Shown: positions 8,897-19,102, numbered from the stretch's first letter. The stretch: DNA of 64,000 nucleotides from Butyrivibrio sp. AE3004 (GCF_000703165.1 NZ_JNLQ01000002.1:1116001-1180000); one strand, 5' to 3'. Translations and numbers: made by a program. Notes: generated from the sequence alone by a model not told the origin.

Positions 8897-9607
8897 ATGA
8901 GTGAACAGGTATTACGGATAGATAATTTGCAGATAAGTTATGGGGGAATCGAAGCTGTGCGCGGTATAAGCTTTGATGTAAAGGAAGGAGAGATAGTTAC
9001 TCTTATCGGTGCCAACGGTGCAGGTAAAAGCTCAACTCTTCGAACCATATCGGGACTTGTTAAACCAAAGAGCGGTAAAATAATCTTTGAAGGTGATGAC
9101 ATTACCGGAAAAGATCCGACATCAATAGTTTCCAAAGGCGTTATGATGGTTCCCGAGGGTCGTAGGATTTTCCCAAATCTTACTGTTTTGGAAAATCTTA
9201 AGATCGGGGCATATCTAAGAAAAGACGATCTGGAAGCGGACATTGAGAGAGTATATGGATTTTTCCCAAGGCTTAAGGAGCGTTCCTGGCAGGAAGGCGG
9301 TACACTCTCAGGAGGAGAGCAGCAGATGCTGGCTGTCGGAAGAGCGCTTATGGGAAGACCAAAGCTCCTTATGATGGATGAACCTTCCCTTGGTCTTGCA
9401 CCGATTGTTGTACAGGAAATTTTCGAGATAATAAGGCAGATACATGAGGCCGGAACCACTGTCCTTCTTATCGAACAGAATGCCAATATGGCACTTCATG
9501 TGGCGGATAGGGCATACGTTATCGAAAACGGTAAGATTTCCATGGAAGGCACCGGCATAGACCTCCTTCAGGATGAAAAGGTCAAAGCTGCGTATCTTGG
9601 AAGCTGA
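8897..9607 (+). CDS. livF: Branched-chain amino acid ABC transporter ATP-binding protein LivF
   Basis: 236 residues, the standard LivF length. Walker A is GANGAGKSS, the Q-loop region is MMVPEGRRIFPNLTVLENL (a LivF signature), the ABC signature is LSGGEQQMLAVGRAL, Walker B is LLMMDEPSLGLAP, and the switch histidine region is LLIEQNANMAL. It is the second ATPase of the Liv transporter and the last gene of the operon. A strong stem-loop about 27 nt downstream ends the operon and is shared with the converging kinase gene. Confidence 0.92.
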   Translation: MSEQVLRIDNLQISYGGIEAVRGISFDVKEGEIVTLIGANGAGKSSTLRTISGLVKPKSGKIIFEGDDITGKDPTSIVSKGVMMVPEGRRIFPNLTVLENLKIGAYLRKDDLEADIERVYGFFPRLKERSWQEGGTLSGGEQQMLAVGRALMGRPKLLMMDEPSLGLAPIVVQEIFEIIRQIHEAGTTVLLIEQNANMALHVADRAYVIENGKISMEGTGIDLLQDEKVKAAYLGS

Positions 9608-9633
9608 AAAAACTTGTATAAATACTTAAATAA

Positions 9634-9674
9634 AAATGCGGCAAGGAATCAGTTCTTTGCCGCATTTATTTTTT
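9634..9674. terminator. Bidirectional terminator between livF and the hybrid kinase
   Basis: AAATGCGGCAAGGAA (9634-9648) pairs with TTCTTTGCCGCATTT (9653-9667) around a short loop, followed by ATTTTTT on the + strand; the minus strand also has flanking T-rich sequence. The right arm overlaps the last codons and stop of the kinase gene, so the same bases encode the kinase C-terminus and terminate livF transcription. Confidence 0.85.
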
Positions 9675-12600
9675 CCTTCAGTGTGTGATATTCCTCCATG
9701 AAGGAGTAATGATTATCCATAATAAATGTAATGTCTTTATTTTTTGATGCCTTCTCAAGATCAAGAGCTTTTTCTGCAAGATCGGCAACTCCCAATGTGC
9801 GAAGGTTTCCTTTTATTGAATGCACAAGAATACTGTAGTCGCTCCAATTTCCGTTTTCAAAGTAAGAGGAGAGCTTTGCACTTTTTGTCTCATAATCTAT
9901 CGTAAAGAAATCCAATATTTCAAAGTATGCATCTGTTCCACCTGCGCAGTACTCGATGCCACTGTCAGGATCGATTCCCGCAGCTTTAAGATTTTCAAGG
10001 TCATAGAGCTGATTGCTGTTTTTATCGGAAGAATCTTCCTGCACTGTTCCTGTGTTTTTGGGTTCCTGACTATCCGGCACTTTTTCCTCGAATGCACTCT
10101 TTGGAAGATATTTTTTCAGGATAGCAACAAGATTGCTTATTTCGACGGGCTTTGAGAGATAATCATCGAAGCCTTCTTTCATGTATGCTTCCTTTGCACC
10201 GACAACAGCATTTGCGGTCAGAACAATCATTCTGGTATTGGTTGCAATAAGACCCTGGCTTAGCATTTCATGCAGAGCTTCTACTCCGTCCATCTGCGGC
10301 ATCATGTGATCAAGGAAAACCATGTCATAAGTTTTATGTGACATAGCTTCTATGGCTTCCTGACCTGAAGCTACCGCATCCGGATTTATGTGGCATAGCT
10401 TTAACAGATTTGCTGCGACCATAAGATTCAGCTTGTTATCATCTACAACAAGGACCCTGGCATTTGGAGCAAAAACAAGGTCTTTATCGGATCGGTCAGT
10501 GAGTGAAGCTTCAGGGTTACTTGCAAAATTACCGATAGGCGTTTCATCAATTACTTTCTGATTAATGGTAAAAAAGAAATTGGAGCCTTCACCGTAGGTA
10601 CTTTGTACACATATTTTACTGCCCATAAGAGTCAGCAGATTTGTGACTATGGACATACCAAGTCCTGTTCCTTCAATGTTGCGGTTCTTTTTTTCATCAA
10701 GTCTCTGGAAGGATAGTGACAAACGATCGATATCTTCGGGTTTGATACCTATTCCTGTATCTTTTACAGATACATATAACTTAAGGATGCCATTAGTTAT
10801 TTCTGAATTTCTTACTGTTAATTTAACAGAGCCCCTCTCTGTGTATTTAACAGCGTTTGTGAGGAGGTTTACTATAACCTGCTTGAGGCGTACATCATCA
10901 CCAAAGAGCATGCAGGGAAGAGTATCATCTATAGCGGTTATTAATTCCAACCCTTTTTCCTCTGCTCGTTTAGAAATGGAATTTATCAGTTCATTGATCA
11001 AAGGCGCGGTCTCGTAGCTGTCAGGAATGATTTCCATCTTTCCGTCTTCGATTTTTGAAAAATCAAGGATGGTGTTTATAAGGGCAAGCAGAGTATTTCC
11101 TGCGGAATCTATATTTTTTGCATAATCCATGGTCTGTGCTTCTTTTGTTGTTCGAAGTATCATTTCATTCATGCCAAGCACAGCATTTATGGGAGTGCGG
11201 ATTTCGTGTGACATCTGAGCAAGGAACTGACTCTTTGCTTTGTTTGCCTCGTTTGCGGAAACCTCTTTTTGTTTTAAGATCATGGCTTCGTATTCACGGC
11301 GCATGGAGGTAGTGCGCATTTCTTCCATTTTCTTTGCATTTAACTGCTCGTTTTTGTAACCAAGAAAATAGAAGAAGGAGATTAGCAGGAAAATAATAAG
11401 CGAGACCAGAATATTAAAAGTAAGCTGGCGGTTTGTTTCTTCCAGGAGCTCCTTATCACTAATAGCAATAACTACATACCATTGTCCTGTGACGCTACCT
11501 ACAAAGAGAGTGTAAGCATCACCGTTTAAATGGGTATTTATTGTGCTGTAAGTATCGTCTGAAAAGGTGCCAAGCAGATCGGTCCCGTAGATTTTATTAA
11601 CATCTTGGCCATTATGAGTTCTGTCATGATCTGCTATGATCATACCGTCATGATTTACAACAAAACAAAAACCCTTGCCGCCGATATTTACATCATCGGC
11701 AATGGTCTGTACATGGTTTACTATCATATCAAGTGCTACTACCTCACGGTTCTTATAATCACCGGGCTTCCCACCGTCATCCAATAGCTTACAGATTGTG
11801 ATAACGATGGATTTTGTCTGAGCATCTATGTAAGGGGATACAATTATGGTCTTACCGTTTGCATCTACAGCAGCTTTATACCAGTCACGGTCTTCAACAC
11901 GATAATCTGAAGGCGGAACCCATCCCGATCCATCTATGTATTCACCATTAATATATGCATATATACCGGTGAAATTTTCATCGAATTGTTGTGACTGATT
12001 TTCTGTCTGCTTGTAGATATAATCGGTGATCTCTTCCTGAGATGCTCCCCGGTGCATCATGATATCAACGGTATCGGCCGTAACCCAGAGTATGGATCTT
12101 GCAACTCCAAGATAATTTTCCAAATCTTCCACAGTGGAATATACTTTGGCCTGCCCATCCTCTTTGGCACCTGTCACGGATACCCTGTAAAACAGTTTTG
12201 ATGTATATAATATAGAGATTATCATCAGTGAAAATGTAATGATGACCGTCAGTACGAAATTGAGACGTCCGCGCCTTACTGCTGCATCCTCGGGCATATC
12301 ACGCTCAATAGATTTGTATCTTAGCACTATCATAAGGATGAACATCATTATGAATATTACCAATAATATGGAAATGATAAAGAGAGTGGTTGCGATGTTT
12401 TTTAGATTAGACGGATCATCAATACCCTCAGGCAGAGCACGTTTCATTTGAATGCCGATATAGTAACCGCCGGTTGTACCAAAGAACATAATTACAGTTA
12501 TCATAACCTGGAGAAGTATTGTTAATCTTGTTTCCTGTACATTTCGTGCTGCTTTTGATAAGCCCCTTTGTTCATAGCATTTGCTTATGGCAAAGGGGAT

Positions 12601-13200
12601 AAGGATCAGAGATATACACTCAAAAAAAGAAAAGTAGTAATACGGATCTGTCAAAGAGCTGTCCCAATCGTAACAGGAGGAGGTCCACATACCGTATTCA
12701 AAGATTATGAATAGCAGAAGTGTTGCGTGAAGCCAGGGAATTTCCCGCTTTTCGGTGTTGTGCATAAAGTAATGGATGATTACCTGCATACTTACACATG
12801 CGATTGCTGTGGCAAAGACACCTTCCCAAATATTATTTATAATACCGCCAAAGGGGAGATAAATGAAAAACTGCCATATGCCGAGCGGAATAGGCAAAAT
12901 TATCATGGGATGGAAGAAGCCCTTAGTGCCCTCCGGTCTCATATGAAGTGCAAAAATGAACATAACAAAATAGCCGATGTTCCAGCCCAAATAAGCCATG
13001 AAAGCAGAAACGTCAGGATTTTCCCCCATAACAAGAGTATAGGTGGTCCAATAGTAATCGCTTATCAGGTGAGTCATGAAGAAGACAGAAATAAGGAGCC
13101 ATCCGCGCTTGGGAGTTTTTACATATCTGAAAAGAGCATAAAGAGTCCCTATGATCACAGCAAGTAAAGTACATACATTTTCAATGGTATCAATGCTCAT
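9649..13200 (-). CDS. Membrane hybrid sensor histidine kinase (7TM-like, Cache, HisKA, HATPase, REC, Hpt)
   Basis: 1183 residues. In order: 7-8 TM helices (about 1-310), an extracytoplasmic double-Cache-type domain (about 335-600; VEDRDWYKAA and VVSPYIDAQTKSIVIT are typical), a TM helix, HisKA with the phosphorylated histidine in MSHEIRTPINAVLGM (about 665), HATPase with EGTGLGMSIV, a receiver domain from about 915 (VLVVDDNKLN, phospho-Asp in DMVFLDHMMPQMDG, KPV), and a C-terminal Hpt domain with histidine in LVHSIKGNLRTLG (about 1123). The full His-Asp-His chain implies phosphorelay to a separate output regulator, none of which is adjacent. The Cache domain suggests sensing of a small extracellular metabolite. 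It lies convergent to the liv operon. Start ATG at 13200 is the first available. Confidence 0.9.
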   Translation of the reverse strand: MSIDTIENVCTLLAVIIGTLYALFRYVKTPKRGWLLISVFFMTHLISDYYWTTYTLVMGENPDVSAFMAYLGWNIGYFVMFIFALHMRPEGTKGFFHPMIILPIPLGIWQFFIYLPFGGIINNIWEGVFATAIACVSMQVIIHYFMHNTEKREIPWLHATLLLFIIFEYGMWTSSCYDWDSSLTDPYYYFSFFECISLILIPFAISKCYEQRGLSKAARNVQETRLTILLQVMITVIMFFGTTGGYYIGIQMKRALPEGIDDPSNLKNIATTLFIISILLVIFIMMFILMIVLRYKSIERDMPEDAAVRRGRLNFVLTVIITFSLMIISILYTSKLFYRVSVTGAKEDGQAKVYSTVEDLENYLGVARSILWVTADTVDIMMHRGASQEEITDYIYKQTENQSQQFDENFTGIYAYINGEYIDGSGWVPPSDYRVEDRDWYKAAVDANGKTIIVSPYIDAQTKSIVITICKLLDDGGKPGDYKNREVVALDMIVNHVQTIADDVNIGGKGFCFVVNHDGMIIADHDRTHNGQDVNKIYGTDLLGTFSDDTYSTINTHLNGDAYTLFVGSVTGQWYVVIAISDKELLEETNRQLTFNILVSLIIFLLISFFYFLGYKNEQLNAKKMEEMRTTSMRREYEAMILKQKEVSANEANKAKSQFLAQMSHEIRTPINAVLGMNEMILRTTKEAQTMDYAKNIDSAGNTLLALINTILDFSKIEDGKMEIIPDSYETAPLINELINSISKRAEEKGLELITAIDDTLPCMLFGDDVRLKQVIVNLLTNAVKYTERGSVKLTVRNSEITNGILKLYVSVKDTGIGIKPEDIDRLSLSFQRLDEKKNRNIEGTGLGMSIVTNLLTLMGSKICVQSTYGEGSNFFFTINQKVIDETPIGNFASNPEASLTDRSDKDLVFAPNARVLVVDDNKLNLMVAANLLKLCHINPDAVASGQEAIEAMSHKTYDMVFLDHMMPQMDGVEALHEMLSQGLIATNTRMIVLTANAVVGAKEAYMKEGFDDYLSKPVEISNLVAILKKYLPKSAFEEKVPDSQEPKNTGTVQEDSSDKNSNQLYDLENLKAAGIDPDSGIEYCAGGTDAYFEILDFFTIDYETKSAKLSSYFENGNWSDYSILVHSIKGNLRTLGVADLAEKALDLEKASKNKDITFIMDNHYSFMEEYHTLKEKINAAKN

Positions 13201-13385
13201 AGAGTAAGCCCCTCGTATCAGGCAAAAGACGCAAAAACAAAGTGAAATGTAGCTTTATGTATATTGAATTTTACCATAATGCTTAGAACAGAGGATTAAA
13301 TCTTTTTTACATGTTAATAAAAAGATTATAAATTGTTATCGTATTTTCGTATAAAATTTCACTTTGTATAATATCGATATGGTAT

Positions 13386-13428
13386 GATTTCCGAATTTAT
13401 GAAGAAGTTCGGAAATCTATGCTATAAT
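13386..13428 (+). promoter_or_regulatory. Promoter with overlapping palindrome upstream of the acyltransferase operon
   Basis: GATTTCCGAA (13386-13395) and TTCGGAAATC (13408-13417) form a perfect inverted repeat with a 12-nt spacer, directly followed by a -10-like TATAAT (13423-13428). The palindrome covers the place of the -35 box, so it could be an operator or activator site. A second TATAAT lies at 13367-13372. Transcription start would fall about 35 nt before the gene at 13470. Confidence 0.45.
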
Positions 13429-13469
13429 CAAAGATGGTTTAAATTTAGACTATGGGGTGAATTTGAAGA

Positions 13470-14909
13470 ATGGTTTATATATCTCTGAATTACTATGTAC
13501 TGGTGCTTCTGGCACTGGTGCTTTATTATGCATTTCCGAAAAAAATAAGATGGATAGCGCTTCTTATTGCTGACATCACATTCTACGTAGCTTTCTACAA
13601 AGCCGGTCTTTGGATATTCCTTGGAACGATTATCATAAGCTATATTGCAGCGGTTCTGATGCAGAGGCTTCAAAAGGGCGGAAGAAAGGCTGCTTTTATC
13701 CTTGGAATTTTAGGCGTGGCTGCGCCCTGGTTTCTTATAAAGAATTCAAACTTTGTAATTGCGGATATTCTGAAGATGGATCCCGTCAACTGGATAACGC
13801 CTCTTGGGATTTCCTTTTACACATTACAGCTTATCGCATATCTTGCTGATGTTTATACAGGTAAAACAGAGCCTGAAAAGAACATTGCCAAATATGCTCT
13901 TTTTGCCGGATTTTTCCCGCAGATAATTCAGGGACCGATACCAAGATATAAACAACTTCAGCCTCAGCTCATAGATGGAAATCTTTTTAATGAGGAGAGA
14001 TTTATAAAGGGATTTCAGCAGATAATATGGGGCTTTTTCTTAAAGCTTGTGATAGCCGATAAGGCTGCAGTTATTGTAAACACTGTTTTTGATAATTTTC
14101 CCGCTTACTCGGGCGCATATATCTGGGTGGCATCATTTTTGTACAGCCTTCAGCTTTATGCAGATTTCCTCGCATGCACCACACTTGCAAGAGGCGTGTC
14201 GGGACTTTTTGGAATCGAGCTTATAAACAACTTTAAGAGACCATATTTTTCACTCTCAATCAAGGATTTCTGGAGAAGGTGGCATATATCCTTAAGTGAA
14301 TGGCTTAGAGATTATATTTATATACCCCTTGGTGGAAACAGGCATGGGAAAGCAAGAAAATATATAAATCTTGTAATAACCTTTCTCTTAAGCGGACTGT
14401 GGCACGGAGCCGGTGTGAAGTTCCTGGTATGGGGAGCTATGCATGCTTTTTATCAGATAATCGGAGAGATGACCTTCAATGTAAGGGAAAGGGCTTATGA
14501 GGTATGCAGTATTACACCCGAATCCAATAAAAAGAGATGGATAAAACAGACAGGCACTTTTTTGCTTGTTAACTGGGCATGGATTATTTTCAGAGCTGAT
14601 TCCCTTAACAAAGGCTTAAAGCTTATTCTTCACATGTTTACCGATTTTAATCCCTGGGTACTTTTTAATGACAGGATTTTCACCCTGGGACTTCATTGGA
14701 AGGAAATAGTTGTTCTTATTATTTCTGTTTTCATTCTGATCAAGGTCGGGCAGTATCAGGAGCTTGGAAAATCAGTAGGCGATAAAATCTACAGACAGCC
14801 TCTTTTAATAAGATGGGGAATTTACATCGCTGCAATAGTGGGCATTATGCTCCTTGGTACATATGGATTTGGCTTTGATGCTCAGGATTTTATCTATGGA
14901 GGCTTTTAA
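13470..14909 (+). CDS. MBOAT-family O-acyltransferase (AlgI/DltB-like)
   Basis: 479 residues, about 11 helices. MBOAT hallmarks: FFPQIIQGPIPRY at about 150, RPYFSLSIKDFWRRWHISLS at about 255 and the catalytic-histidine block SGLWHGAGVKFLVWGAMHA at about 310. Proteins of this type take an acyl group, usually acetyl, across the membrane and pass it to an extracellular polysaccharide or teichoic acid with a secreted partner. The next gene, starting right after this stop, encodes an SGNH-like protein that fits as that partner. No dltA or dltC is adjacent, so exopolysaccharide O-acetylation is likelier than D-alanylation. That substrate is inferred. Confidence 0.88.
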   Translation: MVYISLNYYVLVLLALVLYYAFPKKIRWIALLIADITFYVAFYKAGLWIFLGTIIISYIAAVLMQRLQKGGRKAAFILGILGVAAPWFLIKNSNFVIADILKMDPVNWITPLGISFYTLQLIAYLADVYTGKTEPEKNIAKYALFAGFFPQIIQGPIPRYKQLQPQLIDGNLFNEERFIKGFQQIIWGFFLKLVIADKAAVIVNTVFDNFPAYSGAYIWVASFLYSLQLYADFLACTTLARGVSGLFGIELINNFKRPYFSLSIKDFWRRWHISLSEWLRDYIYIPLGGNRHGKARKYINLVITFLLSGLWHGAGVKFLVWGAMHAFYQIIGEMTFNVRERAYEVCSITPESNKKRWIKQTGTFLLVNWAWIIFRADSLNKGLKLILHMFTDFNPWVLFNDRIFTLGLHWKEIVVLIISVFILIKVGQYQELGKSVGDKIYRQPLLIRWGIYIAAIVGIMLLGTYGFGFDAQDFIYGGF

Positions 14910-16379
14910 ATGAAAGAGCATTTTAAATTCGCCATACGGGCGATAGCATTTACGCTAATACTTTGTTTTGTGGTAACTACGGTAAATTATGTGGTAACAC
15001 CGAAAAAATACTATGAGGATTCCTGGTCGACGACTTCCACCTTTAAAGGATTCTACAAGATGAAAAGGAACACCGTTGATGTTCTGTTTCTCGGCAGCAG
15101 CCACGGCGGAGCGGCTTTTAATCCCCAGGTTGTTTATGACAACAACGGAATCAGAAGCTACAATCTTTGCTGCGAGCAGCAAAACCTGCTTGTATCTTAT
15201 TATTGGCTTCAGGAGGCTTTGAGATTTCAGAACCCTTCTGCAGTAGTTTTGGAACTTTATATGCTCTATACCTTCAATCCTGATGATGCACTTAATACAG
15301 CTGAATCCTTTACACGAATGGCAATTGATGCCATGAAATGGTCAGGTGTTAAGTGGAATTGCATAAATGATATTTGTAAATATGATGAGAGTCAGACCGT
15401 AAACAGTTATCTTTTCACGAATGAGAGATTCCACACAAGATGGATGAACCTTGCTGAGTCGGACTTTGTCTTCGCAAGTATGGAAAAACATTTTGAGCTT
15501 AAGGGTTTTGCTCCACTTGCGGGACGCGGAGGAGTATATCCGGATTATCAGCCATATCTGGAATTCGATCACGAGCAGGTTACTGAAATGCATCCTCTTA
15601 TGTCAGAGTATCTTGATAAAATCGTAGCTCTGTGCAAAGAGAAAGGAATTCAGCTCATACTTACAAAAACACCAACCACCGGATGGGATACCTCAAAGCA
15701 TAATACGGTAAAAAAATATGCTGATGAGAATAATCTGGAATTCATTGACTTTAATGAGAATGCTTATTATGAAGCATCAAAATTTAAGTACAGCAGAAAT
15801 ATGAGTGATGACTGGCACTGCAACATCAGGGGTGCAAAGAAACTCTCAAAATACATGGGAAACACTCTTTTGAACGATTATGACGTTGCAGGTATCGAGG
15901 ATGAGCAGTGGAGCAGTACTAAGGACTATTACAAACAGGTACTGGAGGACTGCGAGCTGCAAAACATAAGCGACCTTGGCAAGTATATCAATCTCCTTGC
16001 TAATCCGAGATATACCGTATTTCTCGCAGGACAATCCGATGTATCGTACTGTCTTGACGATGAAGCTAAGGCTGAATTTGCAAAACTGGGATTTGATCTG
16101 AGCATGGAAGAGGGCGAAAGCTTTTGCGGAATTAAAAGCGAAGAAATACTGGAGCAGCAACATGATACAGATATGGTAAGATCTGTCGGCAGTATCAGAA
16201 AATCCAGAGTAGACTACTCCATTGTTTCTAAGGGTGAATATGCAGGAAACGAGAGCAGCATAATGATTGACAATGAGGATTACTCACTTCATGTTGACGG
16301 AATAAATATAGTTGTTTACTGCAACGATACCAGAAGAGTGATCGACCGCGCAGCATATGTTGGCGCACTCTATAGATAA
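14910..16379 (+). CDS. SGNH-like, membrane-anchored acyltransferase partner (AlgX/DltD-type role)
   Basis: 489 residues with an N-terminal signal anchor (AIRAIAFTLILCFVVTTVNYV region). VLFLGSSHGGAAFNP at about 65 carries the block-I nucleophile serine, and MSDDWHCNIRGAKKLSKY at about 300 gives the paired Asp and His of the C-terminal block (DxxH). This is the catalytic triad arrangement of SGNH hydrolases used by AlgJ/AlgX/DltD-like partners of MBOAT proteins. The start immediately follows the MBOAT stop, so both should be made together. The final about 150 residues resemble nothing I recognise and may bind glycan. Transfer of an acyl group to a cell-surface polymer is the inferred role. Confidence 0.75.
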   Translation: MKEHFKFAIRAIAFTLILCFVVTTVNYVVTPKKYYEDSWSTTSTFKGFYKMKRNTVDVLFLGSSHGGAAFNPQVVYDNNGIRSYNLCCEQQNLLVSYYWLQEALRFQNPSAVVLELYMLYTFNPDDALNTAESFTRMAIDAMKWSGVKWNCINDICKYDESQTVNSYLFTNERFHTRWMNLAESDFVFASMEKHFELKGFAPLAGRGGVYPDYQPYLEFDHEQVTEMHPLMSEYLDKIVALCKEKGIQLILTKTPTTGWDTSKHNTVKKYADENNLEFIDFNENAYYEASKFKYSRNMSDDWHCNIRGAKKLSKYMGNTLLNDYDVAGIEDEQWSSTKDYYKQVLEDCELQNISDLGKYINLLANPRYTVFLAGQSDVSYCLDDEAKAEFAKLGFDLSMEEGESFCGIKSEEILEQQHDTDMVRSVGSIRKSRVDYSIVSKGEYAGNESSIMIDNEDYSLHVDGINIVVYCNDTRRVIDRAAYVGALYR

Positions 16380-16385
16380 ATTCAT

Positions 16386-16444
16386 AAAGCAGCAAATGCC
16401 TCATTTCGACGTTGCTCAAAGCAATCGGCAGTTGCTGCTTTCTT
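16386..16444 (+). terminator. Terminator of the MBOAT/SGNH operon
   Basis: AAAGCAGCAA and TTGCTGCTTT form a 10-bp stem around a long loop that can fold further (CGTTG with CAATCG). A short T-rich tail (TCTTCATTTT) follows. It sits just after the stop at 16379. Confidence 0.6.
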
Positions 16445-16532
16445 CATTTTGAAAATCATCATCCTAGTCCGAGAACTGCACATTTCTGAACGGATGGCTT
16501 CGCTGCGGGGCTGTTTACGAAAAACCTGTAAA

Positions 16533-17654
16533 CTATACGAAAAGCTTAAATGCTGAAAGTGCTATCAGAAATGCTATATTTACAAGGCTGAATACAGCAA
16601 TATATTTTCCTCGATTATCTTTATAATCGTTTCCGTAGGCCTTAAATGAGATAAGGCTTGCCATTGAAGCAATAAGAGTTCCGAGTCCGCCTACGTTGAC
16701 GCCGATCAGCAGCTCTTTGTAGTCTGATACAAAACCGGATAACATCAGAGTAGCCGGAACATTACTGATAAACTGGCTGGCAATAATTGCGATCAAAAAT
16801 TCTTTCCCGGCAGAAACAGCTCTAAGAAAATCACTTACCGCCGGAATCCTTCCCATATTACCTGTGAAAATGAAAAATCCGATAAATGTAAGAAGAAGAA
16901 TGTAATCGGCTCTCAGAAGGATTTTGCCATCCATAACTGCAACAGTAACCAGGATTATAAGAGCCATTACATACCATGGAATTATCCTTAGTACAGTGAT
17001 AAGTGCAATTACAAAAAGGATGCTGTAAACAATTACCTGCTTTTTGCTTCCAAAGCTTTTTACTACCTGGTAGTTGTCTTTTCTTTCTCCGAGACTTTCC
17101 TTTCCGCCCTTGATAAAGAAGAGCGAAACAATAAGAAGAAGCAGGGAGAACAGGCTGTAGGGTAACATGCACAGAACAAAATCCACAAGACTCATTCCGG
17201 TTAAACCATACAGATAAAGGTTTTGAGGATTACCTATTGGGGTGAGCATGCTTCCCAGATTTGCCGCAACTGTCTGCAGAACTATTACCGGGATCATCAT
17301 ATCCTCACGCTTACAGCTGTGAAGTGTCATGAGAGCGAAAGGAACAAATGTAATAAGAGCTACATCGTTGGTGATAAGCATGCTTCCAAGAAAACACATA
17401 AGGATAAGGACGGCAGCCAACTGCCGTCCCGTCTGTACTTTCTTAAGAAGAATCTCACCGATCTTTTCAAATATGGAATTTTCCCTGAAACCCTGTATAA
17501 CGATCATCAGTCCCCACAAAATGCCAAGGGACCTGAAATCAATATAAGACAGATATGATCTGTCGGGTCTTACAACTACAGAAGAGATAATTGCAAGTAT
17601 CCATGCTGCTATAAGAACAGGATCTGATTTGATCTTTCTAAAAAAGCTTTTCAT
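16533..17654 (-). CDS. SLC13/ArsB-type anion permease
   Basis: 373 residues, about 10 helices. MLITNDVALITFVPFAL at about 90 and GSMLTPIGNPQNLYLYG at about 135 are signature stretches of the citrate/arsenite/SLC13 (ion transporter) superfamily, and FISNVPATLML near 290 matches the second half. It is somewhat shorter than the usual 400-450. Members move dicarboxylates, sulfate, arsenite or sodium; motifs do not fix the substrate. ATG at 17654 follows AAAGGAC and lies 26 nt after the permease stop at 17681, so the two transporter genes form an operon transcribed leftward. Confidence 0.75.
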   Translation of the reverse strand: MKSFFRKIKSDPVLIAAWILAIISSVVVRPDRSYLSYIDFRSLGILWGLMIVIQGFRENSIFEKIGEILLKKVQTGRQLAAVLILMCFLGSMLITNDVALITFVPFALMTLHSCKREDMMIPVIVLQTVAANLGSMLTPIGNPQNLYLYGLTGMSLVDFVLCMLPYSLFSLLLLIVSLFFIKGGKESLGERKDNYQVVKSFGSKKQVIVYSILFVIALITVLRIIPWYVMALIILVTVAVMDGKILLRADYILLLTFIGFFIFTGNMGRIPAVSDFLRAVSAGKEFLIAIIASQFISNVPATLMLSGFVSDYKELLIGVNVGGLGTLIASMASLISFKAYGNDYKDNRGKYIAVFSLVNIAFLIALSAFKLFV

Positions 17655-17680
17655 GTTTGTGTCCTTTTATGTCGACCTTA

Positions 17681-19102
17681 TTATTTTTTTTTCTCGTTCT
17701 TTGCAATGATAGGAAGGATTACACCAAGTCCTGTAAGAACAAGAGGAGTTATTACGTTGAGTGCAAAGGTGAAAGGATCTGCATCATACATACCAAGGAT
17801 ACAGCTGGCAGCTGTCACGATGAAGCACCATGCACCAAATAACATTGCTACAGTCTGATTCTTAACGAAGCGATACTCAGCAGGGAATTTATCGCCGGCT
17901 TTACGAAGAGCCATGTAAGCGAAGAATACCCAGAGGTAACGGAGAGGCATGCAGACAGAGTTGAGCTTTGTGAGCTGCTTGAGGACTGCTGCTGCGCCAG
18001 GTACAAATGACTGGATAAGAATGATTGAACCTGAAAGAACAGCAACCATCTTGATACCGTTTACATAAGCACCCTTGTCGTTCTTCTTAAGAAGACCTGT
18101 GGGGATGAACTCTCTGGCATCTTCATTGTCGAGAAGCATACGAAGAGGAGCATCAATACTAAGTACAAGAGTAGAAAGCTGACCTATTGCATTACATATA
18201 GCATAGATGATAAGAAGACTGTCACCCATGTGGTAGTAATTACCAAGCTTCTGGAATGCCCAGTAACTTCCGTTTGAGTTGTAAGCGTTGAAACTCTCAG
18301 CTGATGCATTGATCTCAGCGGGATCGAACATCATACCCATTGAGATAGTACCAAGGATTGCACAAACAACGACCATGATAGCAAGAGTGATCATTGACTT
18401 GGGAAATCCCTTGCTGGGATTCTCTACCTTATTTACATAAGGAGAGATCTTTTCGCATCCGCCAACTGCAAATACAAGGATTGAAAGTGATGTGAAATAC
18501 TTAACATCAAAGTTAGGAATAAGATTTTTTGCAGTAAAGTCCATTGATACATATCCTGCATTTGGATTGATGGCAGGAGCTGCAAACATCATAATGATGT
18601 AAAGAATTGACATAACGAACATACTTGTTCCTGCAATTGTTGTGAGCTTTTTAAGAGGATTAAGACCTCTTGATGCAATCCAGCAGAAAATAAGAAGAAT
18701 TGCAAAGGTTACAAGCTGAACAGCAAGTGTGGGGAATGTGTCATAGGTCTCACCGTTTCTGAAAACAGCCCAGCTAAGAGCCTTAAGTCCGCCTGATGAT
18801 TTGGACGCAATGTAAGTAATGTGGCATGCCCAATATGTCCATCCTGCGTAGTAAGCAAGCTTGGGACCTGTAGTACTGAGAATCCATGAGCTTACACCAC
18901 CGCCTGATGTCTTGAACGCTGAACCAAGTTCGCCAACCATGAGTGCGTAGGGAATAAAGTAGAGTGCAAACATAAGTATCCAGCTGAAAATAACCTGAAT
19001 ACCATTAAAGTAAACGAAACCGTTAAGCACATTTCCGAAGCCCCAAACAGTGGAGAAAGCAATGAATGCCAATGTGCTCCATTTCATACGTTTTGAATCC
19101 AT
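17681..19102 (-). CDS. APC-family amino acid permease
   Basis: 473 residues with about 12 helices. The N-terminal FSTVWGFGNVLNGFVYFNG is the APC-type glycine-rich unwound helix 1; GELGSAFKTSGGGVSSWI follows in helix 2. The pattern is close to the glutamate/GABA antiporter and YfnA-type permeases. It imports or exchanges an amino acid; the substrate cannot be read from sequence. A strong AGGAGG precedes the start at 19102. It is the first gene of a two-transporter operon with the anion permease and is divergent from the hydrolase at 19263. Confidence 0.82.
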   Translation of the reverse strand: MDSKRMKWSTLAFIAFSTVWGFGNVLNGFVYFNGIQVIFSWILMFALYFIPYALMVGELGSAFKTSGGGVSSWILSTTGPKLAYYAGWTYWACHITYIASKSSGGLKALSWAVFRNGETYDTFPTLAVQLVTFAILLIFCWIASRGLNPLKKLTTIAGTSMFVMSILYIIMMFAAPAINPNAGYVSMDFTAKNLIPNFDVKYFTSLSILVFAVGGCEKISPYVNKVENPSKGFPKSMITLAIMVVVCAILGTISMGMMFDPAEINASAESFNAYNSNGSYWAFQKLGNYYHMGDSLLIIYAICNAIGQLSTLVLSIDAPLRMLLDNEDAREFIPTGLLKKNDKGAYVNGIKMVAVLSGSIILIQSFVPGAAAVLKQLTKLNSVCMPLRYLWVFFAYMALRKAGDKFPAEYRFVKNQTVAMLFGAWCFIVTAASCILGMYDADPFTFALNVITPLVLTGLGVILPIIAKNEKKK

